From Spartobacteria bacterium (GTDB taxonomy: Bacteria > Verrucomicrobiota > Verrucomicrobiia > Chthoniobacterales > UBA6821), in the NCBI GenBank assembly GCA_947487385.1, contig CANKWU010000010.1:1-64000 (forward strand): DNA of 64,000 nucleotides, written 5' to 3'. Under the pieces are notes generated by a model. It was not told the origin of the DNA. It did not search any database and saw nothing but the letters and a program-made list of their open reading frames with translations. Shown in pieces: positions 8,801-17,230 of this stretch (position 1 is the stretch's first letter; the number at the start of each line of letters is the position of its first letter). The translations under genes were made by a program, and so were the position numbers.

Positions 8801-10006
8801 CTTTTTTGCTACAGTGAGTGGCGGATCGGCAGGCCGCCGCTCACGTTGGGAGATCGGTGTCTTTCTGTTTGTGACATGATTGGTTGGATTGATATCACTA
8901 TTACCGTTATTTTTTGACTTACAATAGATAGGTCTACCTAAGAAACTGGGCAAACTATTCCTGCAGGTCCCAATCCCCCCCCCACCGGTATTCTCACCAG
9001 TTTCCATCCCCTGATGACACCGGTAGGTGAGCGCCGCCGCGTAGCGGTTCTCCACCCCGAGTCTGGCAAGGATGTGCTCCACATGATGCTTCACGGTGTG
9101 GCCGCTTGCTCCGAGGATGATGGCTATCTCATCGTTCGACTTGCCGCGCTCGATCCAGGAAAGGACTTCCATCTGGCGCGCGGTGAGAACCGAATGGAGA
9201 GGGGCTTTCGCCCCCTCATCTTGGCCTGCCTCCATGATCATGACGGCGCAATCAGAGTCCGGATGACGCGAAAATCGCAAACTAATGTTACCCTCCTTGA
9301 TGGTGAGTCTTTCCTCAAGCTTCCCTCTCCGAGCTTTCTTTCTTCCCAACGACCACTTGCTGTAAAGCCCTAGGAGTTTCCTGGGAAGGGGATGGTTCTT
9401 CGTGATTCTCATGCCCCCGAAGCGCGCCATCAGACTCCGTGCATTCCCGCTCCAGGACTGGATCACTCCATCCGGGTCGACAAGCGCATGACCTCGGCGT
9501 AGCGCCATTTCCAACTCGGCCACACCGAGTCCCGACTCTTCCGTGGAATCAGGGCAGAGCGAGTCGAGCAGGACGTCGATACCTGCCACCCCGATGCACT
9601 TCCCGTGTGCGAAAATCGGAGCTGCCTGCGTGGTGATGAATAGCAACCGGCCCGCCATCGGGTAGACATAGGGATCGATCACCATTTCCTCGGCCCGACG
9701 GCTCGGAGCAAGGTACCAGTGACCAGAGCCGGGCTTGTCATAATTCGTGTTGGCTTCGTATCGAATCTCTCCACCGTAGCGGTGCCAGAGTGGAACAAAG
9801 CGCCCCGTCAGGTCATGACCGGGTGCGCCGATGAATTCCGAATCCCTACCGTCGTAAGCATTCGGCTCCCAGACGGTCCAAACACCGACAATCTCTGGGT
9901 GCGCCTGGAGAAATTTACGCAACAGGTCGTTACCCGTGGCGCGGTCAGCCACTCCGAGTTCCTTCAGTGAAGTAAAAATCTGCGCAATGCTTCCAGCGAT
10001 GCTCAT
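8798..10006 (-). CDS. Cache-like - PAS-like - LuxR HTH regulator (copy B)
   Basis: GRDSEFIGAPGHDLTGRFVPLWHR...GHWYLAPSRR...GVAGIDV; HTH LTARQMEVLSWIERGKSNDEIAIILGASGHTVKHHVEHILARLGVENRYAAAL; ORF then runs about 75 aa past the HTH. Confidence 0.8.
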   Translation of the reverse strand: MSIAGSIAQIFTSLKELGVADRATGNDLLRKFLQAHPEIVGVWTVWEPNAYDGRDSEFIGAPGHDLTGRFVPLWHRYGGEIRYEANTNYDKPGSGHWYLAPSRRAEEMVIDPYVYPMAGRLLFITTQAAPIFAHGKCIGVAGIDVLLDSLCPDSTEESGLGVAELEMALRRGHALVDPDGVIQSWSGNARSLMARFGGMRITKNHPLPRKLLGLYSKWSLGRKKARRGKLEERLTIKEGNISLRFSRHPDSDCAVMIMEAGQDEGAKAPLHSVLTARQMEVLSWIERGKSNDEIAIILGASGHTVKHHVEHILARLGVENRYAAALTYRCHQGMETGENTGGGGIGTCRNSLPSFLGRPIYCKSKNNGNSDINPTNHVTNRKTPISQRERRPADPPLTVAKK

Positions 10007-10024
10007 AGGTTTTCTGATAAGAAA

Positions 10025-10804
10025 TTAGGTGTAGAAATTCTCGGGGATTCCGTACCACTCAGAGGGCGGCAATGGCGGTTCTTCCTCAATGGCAAGGAGC
10101 AGTCTTCTTGTAAGTTCCAAGACCATTTTTTCAAAAAGTGCCGCACCCTCCCCAGCGTTTCCCAGTGAAGGTCTTCCAGTCGTGCCGTTCAGGCTGGTTT
10201 GGGAGACCGGATAACAGAAGATCTTGCCGGATGTCCGGTCAGGGTCGTCGGCATAGGCGAAGGCAGAGCAATCCACCGACTCAGGGAGGAGGTGAAGCAG
10301 GAGGTCGCATTCGGCCTGATTGGCATGCAGATCCGCAGCATCCCTAAAATAAAGTTCCCCGATCTCGGGAGTCATGGTGAAGGTATCAACGAAGCCGACC
10401 TGAATTTTCCCCAGCAATTCTAGGCGGATCTGATCCACGGCCACGCGGAGCGGGGAGTTGTTTCCTGCATGGGCGTTGATGAAGAGGAGTTTTTTCCACC
10501 CTGTGCCCTCGGCCCATCGGGCCCACTGGACGAGGGTGTCGATGAAGGTCTTCGGTGTCAGCGAGAACGTCCCGGGCCATTTCGTTGTGTGTCCACCCGA
10601 GGAGGTGTAGGCGAGTGCGGGAGCCCATGGAACGTCAGCGAGACGGCATGCCTCTCGGCAAAGAGCCTCCGCGATGATAGTGTCGGTGCCAATGGGGAGT
10701 GCCGGTCCATGCTGCTCAGTCGCCCCGAGAGGGAGAACAAGAAGCGGACACTTCTCCTGGACGGCCCTGACCTGGGGCCATGTCATATGATTGAGTGAAT
10801 TCAT
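10025..10804 (-). CDS. Creatininase-family amidohydrolase
   Basis: LLVLPLGATEQHGPALPIGTDTIIAEAL...TSSGGHTTKWPGTFSL...LLFINAHAGNNSPLRVAVDQIR. Confidence 0.9.
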   Translation of the reverse strand: MNSLNHMTWPQVRAVQEKCPLLVLPLGATEQHGPALPIGTDTIIAEALCREACRLADVPWAPALAYTSSGGHTTKWPGTFSLTPKTFIDTLVQWARWAEGTGWKKLLFINAHAGNNSPLRVAVDQIRLELLGKIQVGFVDTFTMTPEIGELYFRDAADLHANQAECDLLLHLLPESVDCSAFAYADDPDRTSGKIFCYPVSQTSLNGTTGRPSLGNAGEGAALFEKMVLELTRRLLLAIEEEPPLPPSEWYGIPENFYT

Positions 10805-11703
10805 AATTTAAGCTCTACCGCGGCAGGCACCTCGTCTAGGTCAGTTTCCCGTCGGGCCTGTGGATTTTTGTCAAACCACTCGGCAACCTCCGAGGCACGT
10901 GCAAACCAGACATCACCCTTTTCCTGCATGGCTCTCACAAGCCTCTCGAGAAGGCGCACCCGTGAGGGCCTGCCTGAGAGCCAAGGATGAAGTGTGAGCA
11001 CAAAGCAACAGCCGAACGCGTGCATCGCATCGAATTCCTCCCACCAGAGATCGAAGACCTTGGCGCAGTTTTCAGGCGGGGCACCCCAGGCTGGGTCGGC
11101 GTTAAAAGCGAACTGCTCCCAGTCCTCCAACATCCATTGTCCGGGAATTTCAATCAGGCCACACGGGTGCCGGTAGGGCACATCGTCTCCCATCGCACTG
11201 GCGCAGTAATGGAGCCCGTGATCCTGAAGAAGGCGGGGCGTCCAGGGATTGAGTTCGAACCAGGGGGCCCGGTAACCTTTGGGACGACTCACCCCCAGTT
11301 CAGTCAGAATCTTCAGGCTCTTCAAGAGAATTTCCTCCTCCTGTGCCTCATCGAGGGTCACTAGCTTCTCGTGCAGGTAGCCGTGTAGTCCGATCTCATG
11401 CCCAGCAGCAGCAATGGCCCTGGTCATGTTGGGGTGGTTTTCTGCAATGTAACCGGGAATGAAAAAAGAAGCCGGCACCCCGAGATGTTGGAGTAACTCG
11501 AGGATTCTTGGCACACCGACTTGCGGCCCGTAAGTGCACTGTGACCAAGTCGTGATCCTGTTCCGTAGACTGGGATCATGCTCCAATGCAGTGGTCTCGC
11601 CATCCACATCGAAGCAGAGGACAATTGCACATTTGGCCCCAAAGGGCCATTGGAACCTTGGCTTGGGTGTAAAGGGGGCTTGATTCACAGGTCGTCCCTC
11701 CAT
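10801..11703 (-). CDS. Polysaccharide deacetylase-family protein (PuuE/allantoinase-like NodB fold)
   Basis: VLCFDVDGET...GVPRILELLQHLGVPASFFIPGYIAENHPNMTRAIAAAGHEIGLHGYLHEKL...GYRAPWFELNPWT. Confidence 0.88.
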   Translation of the reverse strand: MEGRPVNQAPFTPKPRFQWPFGAKCAIVLCFDVDGETTALEHDPSLRNRITTWSQCTYGPQVGVPRILELLQHLGVPASFFIPGYIAENHPNMTRAIAAAGHEIGLHGYLHEKLVTLDEAQEEEILLKSLKILTELGVSRPKGYRAPWFELNPWTPRLLQDHGLHYCASAMGDDVPYRHPCGLIEIPGQWMLEDWEQFAFNADPAWGAPPENCAKVFDLWWEEFDAMHAFGCCFVLTLHPWLSGRPSRVRLLERLVRAMQEKGDVWFARASEVAEWFDKNPQARRETDLDEVPAAVELKL

Positions 11704-12470
11704 TCTCCAGTGACTGCGTTGGGAGGCGTCACTAGGTCATAGCGCTCCCATCCCGCAGCAATGCCTCCGTCCACCGGAAGGATCGCCCCAGTGATGTAGG
11801 CGGCTTCTTCCGAAGCCAAAAAATGGAAGGCGGAAGCAACCTCCTCGGCAGTGCCAAGGCGCCCCAAGGGGGTGCGCCTCTCTGCGAAAGCAATTTCCGG
11901 ATTGTCCGGTATCCCGAGAACCGCCGGGGTCAGGATAGTACCTGGGCAGACGCAATTCACCGTGATTCCGCGAGGCGCAAATTCCACGGCCGCGCTACGG
12001 GTGAGATGGATGACGGCCGCCTTGGATGCCGCATAAATGGATCCCCCCGGAACCCCCAGAAGGCCGACAAAGGATCCAGTGTTGAGGATACGGCCGCCGC
12101 GCACCAAGTGCCGGGCTGCATGAGCGTGCCCTAGGGCCACGGCACTCACGTTGATTTCCAGCGTCTTGCGTACCAGTTGAGGAGTGAGATTAACAAAGTC
12201 GACACCGAGAGGCTGGATCCCAGCATTGTTGACCACAATGTGGAGGTTGCCAGCCTCGAGGGCTACCTCATCAAAGGCATGTCCTAACGCCGTATCATCA
12301 GAGACGTCGACAGTCAGCATGCGAAAGCCCTCCTCCCCCGACGGACTCCGGTCGATACCGAACACCAGTGCACCTGCGGCTGCAAAGCGTCTGGCCGTGG
12401 CAAGCCCGATTCCAGAGGAGGCCCCCGTGATTAGCGCAACCTTCCCATGAAGTGAAAACATGGGTTGCAT
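11685..12470 (-). CDS. Short-chain dehydrogenase/reductase
   Basis: VALITGASSGIGLATARRF, NNAGIQPLG, YAASKAAV, PVDGGIAAGW. Confidence 0.93.
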   Translation of the reverse strand: MQPMFSLHGKVALITGASSGIGLATARRFAAAGALVFGIDRSPSGEEGFRMLTVDVSDDTALGHAFDEVALEAGNLHIVVNNAGIQPLGVDFVNLTPQLVRKTLEINVSAVALGHAHAARHLVRGGRILNTGSFVGLLGVPGGSIYAASKAAVIHLTRSAAVEFAPRGITVNCVCPGTILTPAVLGIPDNPEIAFAERRTPLGRLGTAEEVASAFHFLASEEAAYITGAILPVDGGIAAGWERYDLVTPPNAVTGEWRDDL

Positions 12471-12498
12471 GAATAGTCGTTATAATCTCAGAGAGATG

Positions 12499-13410
12499 CT
12501 ATTCCACGTCATCCCCTACCTCAGTCATTCTGATCATTGGAATGTTGTCATGAGCCTCTTCCGAAGGGGGGTGAATGTGCTCCTCCAGACGCTTTTTGAG
12601 AGCAAGGAACTCGCGGGAGAGGAAATGGGGGGTCTCGCGGGGACGGGGGACGGGGTTCTCGATGAATTCGATGATTCGACCGGGATTGGCCCCCATCACA
12701 AGGATCCGATCGGCCAGGAAAGCCGCCTCGTCCAGGTCGTGGGTGATGAAGAGGACGGTCACATCGACCTTCTTCCAGATTTGGAGAAGGTAATTCTGCA
12801 TCTGGCTCCTGGTCTGGGCATCGAGTGCGGCAAAAGGCTCGTCCATCAGCAGGATCCGGGGCTTGTTGGCCAGTGCTCGGGCGATGGCAACCCGCTGTTT
12901 CATTCCACCAGAGAGTTCATGCGGGTAGGCATCCTCATATTTTGCAAGCCCTACCATCTCAAGCCACTGGCGCGCCTCGGCATCTGCAATACCCTCGTTC
13001 TCTCCACCAATTGAGAGGCCAAACATGACATTCTTCTTGACGGTGAGCCAGGGAAAGAGCGTATAACCCTGAAAAACCATGCCGCGATCAGGCCCGGGTT
13101 GTTCTACTGCTTTTCCATCAAGTAAAATCTGCCCACCTGTTGATTCATCAAGTCCCGCCACAATACGGGCGAGTGTAGATTTTCCACATCCTGAAGCCCC
13201 AACCACACAGATGAATTCACGCCGATGAATTTGAAGTGAGACATGGTCGAAGATCGTTGTCGCATTTTCACCTTCTCCATAGGACTTACGAAGATTCTGA
13301 ACATCCAGAATGATCGGACGTTCATAAATTCTTGAAAATCTCTGCGCTACTTCTGGCGATTGCTCCTTGTAATCGGGAAGTGCATGTTCATGGGTGCTCA
13401 TGATGGACAT
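12499..13410 (-). CDS. NitT/TauT-family ABC transporter ATP-binding protein
   Basis: GASGCGKSTLARIVAGLDESTGG, LSGGMKQRVAIARALANKPRILLMDEPFAALDAQTR. Confidence 0.93.
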   Translation of the reverse strand: MSIMSTHEHALPDYKEQSPEVAQRFSRIYERPIILDVQNLRKSYGEGENATTIFDHVSLQIHRREFICVVGASGCGKSTLARIVAGLDESTGGQILLDGKAVEQPGPDRGMVFQGYTLFPWLTVKKNVMFGLSIGGENEGIADAEARQWLEMVGLAKYEDAYPHELSGGMKQRVAIARALANKPRILLMDEPFAALDAQTRSQMQNYLLQIWKKVDVTVLFITHDLDEAAFLADRILVMGANPGRIIEFIENPVPRPRETPHFLSREFLALKKRLEEHIHPPSEEAHDNIPMIRMTEVGDDVE

Positions 13411-13413
13411 TCC

Positions 13414-14442
13414 CTAGGTTGATGCCGGCATTTCGCCCATCTTGGCTCCTTCCAACAAGGAAAGAGGCTTTTTCTTCGTAAGGGCATTACGGCTTCTTTT
13501 CCAAGGGAAGAGCATGGCGCTGAGCCAAGCCAGAAACATATCTGAAGTTACGCCGATGATGCCGATCATCGCGATGGCTGCGTAGACGTTGTCGAAATTG
13601 CGGTATCGTGCCTGCTGGTTGATGAAGAGCGTGATACCGGACATAGTGCCGATTACCTCCGCGACAATGAGATAGGTCCACGCCCACCCCAGCAGAATGC
13701 GCATGTCCGTGTAGATATCGGTGATGGAGGCAGGAATGATCACGCGACTAACCAACTTCCACTTGGAGGCACCTAGCGTCTGCGCCGCCTCAATCAACGC
13801 CGGATCTGTCTTTCGCACACTGTTGGCGATAATAAGCACCTGCTGAAAGAAGGTTCCGAGAACGATGATGGCGATTTTTGGAGCATCCTCGATACCGAGC
13901 ACGGCTACGCAAAGGGCGCCGAACGCTGGCGCTGGCAGGTAACGAAAAAACTCGATGAATGGTTCCTCAAGCCGCGCAAAGAAACGGTAGGTCCCGCAGA
14001 GGATACCCAAAGGCACCCCTAACATTGAGGAGATTAAGAAACCAAGAACGATGGTGCGGATGCTGTGCGCTAGACTCTCGTGAAGCCAAGGCTCGTTCGG
14101 CAGCAGCGGCGCTGTCTTGAATGCCGTGTAGAAGGCGGCGAGGACCCTGTGAGGTGCAGGCAGAAAGACCGGATTGACAAGGAATCCCTCCGGGAGTTGC
14201 TGACCAGCGGCTTTTGCCTTTCCCAACTCCTTGTTAAAGTCCGCCTTGGGGATGTCTAAACCCTCGCTGAAATAATCGACTTCCCCAGGATTGGTCACGT
14301 GAACCAAGGGATGCCATACCCACGGAACATAGCTCACCAAGCACCAGAGGAGTATGGGGACGACGAACGAGAGGATCGTCAGTTGGAGCTGCCGCTTGTG
14401 CGGCAGCTCCTTCTTCAGACCAAGCCAGTCCTGATGCGCCAT
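13414..14442 (-). CDS. NitT/TauT-family ABC transporter permease
   Basis: Multi-TM; EAAQTLGASKWKLVSRVIIPASITDIYTDMRILLGWAWTYLIVAEVIG. Confidence 0.92.
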   Translation of the reverse strand: MAHQDWLGLKKELPHKRQLQLTILSFVVPILLWCLVSYVPWVWHPLVHVTNPGEVDYFSEGLDIPKADFNKELGKAKAAGQQLPEGFLVNPVFLPAPHRVLAAFYTAFKTAPLLPNEPWLHESLAHSIRTIVLGFLISSMLGVPLGILCGTYRFFARLEEPFIEFFRYLPAPAFGALCVAVLGIEDAPKIAIIVLGTFFQQVLIIANSVRKTDPALIEAAQTLGASKWKLVSRVIIPASITDIYTDMRILLGWAWTYLIVAEVIGTMSGITLFINQQARYRNFDNVYAAIAMIGIIGVTSDMFLAWLSAMLFPWKRSRNALTKKKPLSLLEGAKMGEMPAST

Positions 14443-14469
14443 GGTATTATTTTACCGACCGTGTTTAGT

Positions 14470-15447
14470 TTACTTCAGCGCCTCGATGATCCCTGGTGCC
14501 ACGTAGTTGGCAGGCTTCTGAGACTGCTTATAGACGCCGTTCTCGATGTTGAATTTGTCGCCGACAGCGAGTGATCCGTAAATGGAGTCCAGTCCGTCGC
14601 CTTTCTTGATAGTTTGTTTCGCCTCTGCGAGGGTCAGGAAGTGAGTGCCGGGAAGGTTCTTTCCGTAGGCCGTTGGATCGACTCCGACCTTGGCTGCCAT
14701 GATCTTAACAGCATCGTCATGGGTCTTGGGATCTTTAAGGTAGTCGACGCACTTATAGTAGATCGCGGCTATCTTGGCCCAATCCTCCTTGTGGGCGGCA
14801 TAGCTGCTCGGATTGACCGTAAGCACATCATAGATCAGGCCCGGGGCCTGTGCGCTCGTAAAGAGCTTGGTGGAACCGGGCACCTGATCGAGCACTTGAC
14901 CAGAGATCGGGTACCACGCCGCAACAGCCGAAACTTGTCCCGAGGCTAGCGCTTGCGGTGTCTTGTCCGTTGCTGTACCCACTAGGGTCACGTCCTTCTG
15001 TGTCATTCCGTTCTGTTTGAGGGCCTCGAGGAGGAGGAGATGTTCCACCAACGTGATTTCCACGCCGACTTTCTTTCCCTTGAGGTCCTTCATGGAGGTT
15101 ATCCCGGGAGCGCCAATGACCATATCATTGCCGTCCGTGTAATCCAAAAGCGTGGTGATCTTGCTCTTGGCACCCGTAGCCCCGATAACCAGCACGTCAC
15201 CCGCGACCATCATGTTTCCATCGATCTTGCCGGCAGAGAGAGCGTCGAGCGACGGAGCGTATTCGAACCAGACCATATCGACATCAAGGCCGGCGTCTTT
15301 AAACCAACCTTTCTGTTTTGCGATCTCCATGATCGTGTAGCCAGGCCAGTCGCTATAACCGACTTTCAATGGTGCTGCATGGCTGGCCGATGACAAGGTC
15401 ATAGCTGCCACTAGTGTAAGTACTGTATTGCGTAGTTGTGTTTTCAT
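14470..15447 (-). CDS. NitT/TauT-family ABC transporter substrate-binding protein
   Basis: Signal peptide then LKVGYSDWPGYTIMEIAKQKGWFKDAGLDVDMVWFEYAPSLDALSAGKIDGNMMV. Confidence 0.9.
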   Translation of the reverse strand: MKTQLRNTVLTLVAAMTLSSASHAAPLKVGYSDWPGYTIMEIAKQKGWFKDAGLDVDMVWFEYAPSLDALSAGKIDGNMMVAGDVLVIGATGAKSKITTLLDYTDGNDMVIGAPGITSMKDLKGKKVGVEITLVEHLLLLEALKQNGMTQKDVTLVGTATDKTPQALASGQVSAVAAWYPISGQVLDQVPGSTKLFTSAQAPGLIYDVLTVNPSSYAAHKEDWAKIAAIYYKCVDYLKDPKTHDDAVKIMAAKVGVDPTAYGKNLPGTHFLTLAEAKQTIKKGDGLDSIYGSLAVGDKFNIENGVYKQSQKPANYVAPGIIEALK

Positions 15448-15458
15448 GGTGGTGTTGA

Positions 15459-15486
15459 GTATTAAGAGTTTAATTTGTCGTAATAC
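15459..15486. promoter_or_regulatory. Predicted NikR-like regulator operator (site 1)
   Basis: gtattaagagtttaatttgtcgtaatac = GTATTA-N16-TAATAC, 12 nt upstream of the substrate-binding protein ATG; 21/28 identical to site 2. Confidence 0.65.
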
Positions 15487-15843
15487 GGTTCAAATTGATA
15501 AAGCATATTTCATGCCATCTTACCGGAACGGTCTAATCCAGAGATCCTGATGCGACGAGATACCATACTGAACATCCTTTCTCCTCGAACTGAGTCAAAT
15601 CAATATATTGAAAAGTAGCCTTTCTATTCCTTCTGTTAGAATTTAAGCAGAAGGATGAGCAGTATTATCCACCAGACGGACGGGCAGTAAATTAGACAGC
15701 TAAATCACTCAGTGTCCAATTCAGTGGCTCAGACTCTTCACTCATCATGACTGGGCGGGCCCTGGGTTGGGTGTTTTTTCCTTCAATGATCCCGAGAGGA
15801 CTGTTGAGAAAGCCCCCTGCTCCAAGAGGGGGGGCCAATACAG

Positions 15844-15996
15844 TTACTTGACCCCTCGCGCTTTCAAGTCTTGCTTGATAAGCCATTCGATATAGTTGGC
15901 AAAAGAACGTTGTTTTTTTTCAGCAACTTTTGTTGCCAGTCTCATCATCGATTGATCAAGGTGGAAAGAGGTGAGTATTTTTGAGGAGGTGCTCAC
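15844..15996 (-). CDS. Small ribbon-helix-helix-like protein (50 aa, GTG start)
   Basis: VSTSSKILTSFHLDQSMMRLATKVAEKKQRSFANYIEWLIKQDLKARGVK*; below the ORF-track size cutoff. Confidence 0.45.
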   Translation of the reverse strand: MSTSSKILTSFHLDQSMMRLATKVAEKKQRSFANYIEWLIKQDLKARGVK

Positions 15997-16047
15997 AATT
16001 TGTGAAATTATCGCTTTATGACATTGCCTGACAATAGATAGATCTTC

Positions 16048-16754
16048 TTAGTCAGCGAAGCAAGTGGCAAGCGACCTCACAAAAGTTCCATCAATTTTTT
16101 TCCCACCACGCAAGAGTATGAAAAGATGAATGGCAAGAAGCGCACCGAGGATCGGTGCAGTCATGTAAATCCATAGGCGCTCGGGATGGCCGGAAACCAG
16201 AGCGGGTCCCAAAGAGCGCGCGGGATTCATGGAACTCCCGCAGACGGGTCCCGAAAAAATGTTCCCCAAAGCGACCGTAGCACCGACAGCAATGCCGGCC
16301 GTAATCCCCTTTTCCTTGGCACCGTCAGAAACATTAGGGCCACCACCATGAGTAAAGTACTAATAATTAACTCCATCACGAAGGCCTGAAGGGCACTTCC
16401 CGACGGGAGAGTCATCCCCAGATCAAGAGCCTTTGGAAAAAGCAGGCGGAGAGTTCCGGCGGCCGCCAGTGAAGCCACTAGCTGGGCCCCAATGTAGGAA
16501 AGGAGTTCCCTGAAGGGAAAACGCCCCGCAGCAGTGAATCCTATGGTGACAGCCGCGTTCATGTGAGCTCCTGAAGTATCGCCGAAAGTGTAGATCAGCA
16601 CCATGACAGCGAGTCCGGAGGTTAGTGCCATCCCCAGGCATGTGATAGTTCCTCCTGAGACCCCGTCGACCACGATCGCTCCAGCACAAACAAAGACCAT
16701 GGCATAGGTGCCCAGAAACTCTGAAAAGAGCCTGCGTAGCAGAGATTCGTTCAT
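16048..16754 (-). pseudogene. MIP/aquaporin-family channel, split by a frameshift
   Basis: Frame 1 FLGTYAMVFVCAGAIVVDG...GDTSGAHMNAAVTIGF; frame 2 KEKGITAGIAVGATVALGNIFSGPVCGSSMNPARSLGPALVSG; junction near 16325-16345. Confidence 0.8.
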
Positions 16755-17230
16755 TGGCCAGCAAGGGGAGAGTTATCCCTCATCGGGCTGAGTTCCTGAT
16801 CTCTGAGTCCTTGCTAACGGATCCAAGGATCTGCAGGAACCTAGAGCCGACACCTCCTTGTCCTGGAAGGAATTGGGCCGCAAACCATTCTAGGACCTCA
16901 TCCATTAAGAGGAATCGATAGACCGTGAGGATCCTACGTTGACGAGGTGCATCATCATCCTGATCAAGTTCCGCCGTCTTCCAGATTCCATCTTTCCAGA
17001 CCTGCTGGATCTTTCTCTGGAGATAGAAGGAGGGGTGGGATGAATAGAACAGTGTCTCTTGGAGATTTCATACACGAGCGCAGCTGTCCATATGGGAACC
17101 CACAGAGATTAATTCCATGTCGTTTCCCGGGTCGATTAAAGGGTGGGTTCTATTGGGCACGCATAATAACAGCACTTCGCTTGCCGAAAAATCGTGGAAT
17201 TTAAGTCTGAGAGTAGGCTGAACGAGTCAC

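Noticed and set aside
15448-15600. Guanidine-I (ykkC) riboswitch upstream of the NitT/TauT transporter
   Set aside because: I looked for the conserved aptamer segments on the minus strand and did not see them; only the GTATTA-N16-TAATAC palindrome stands out. An Infernal search is needed to be sure.
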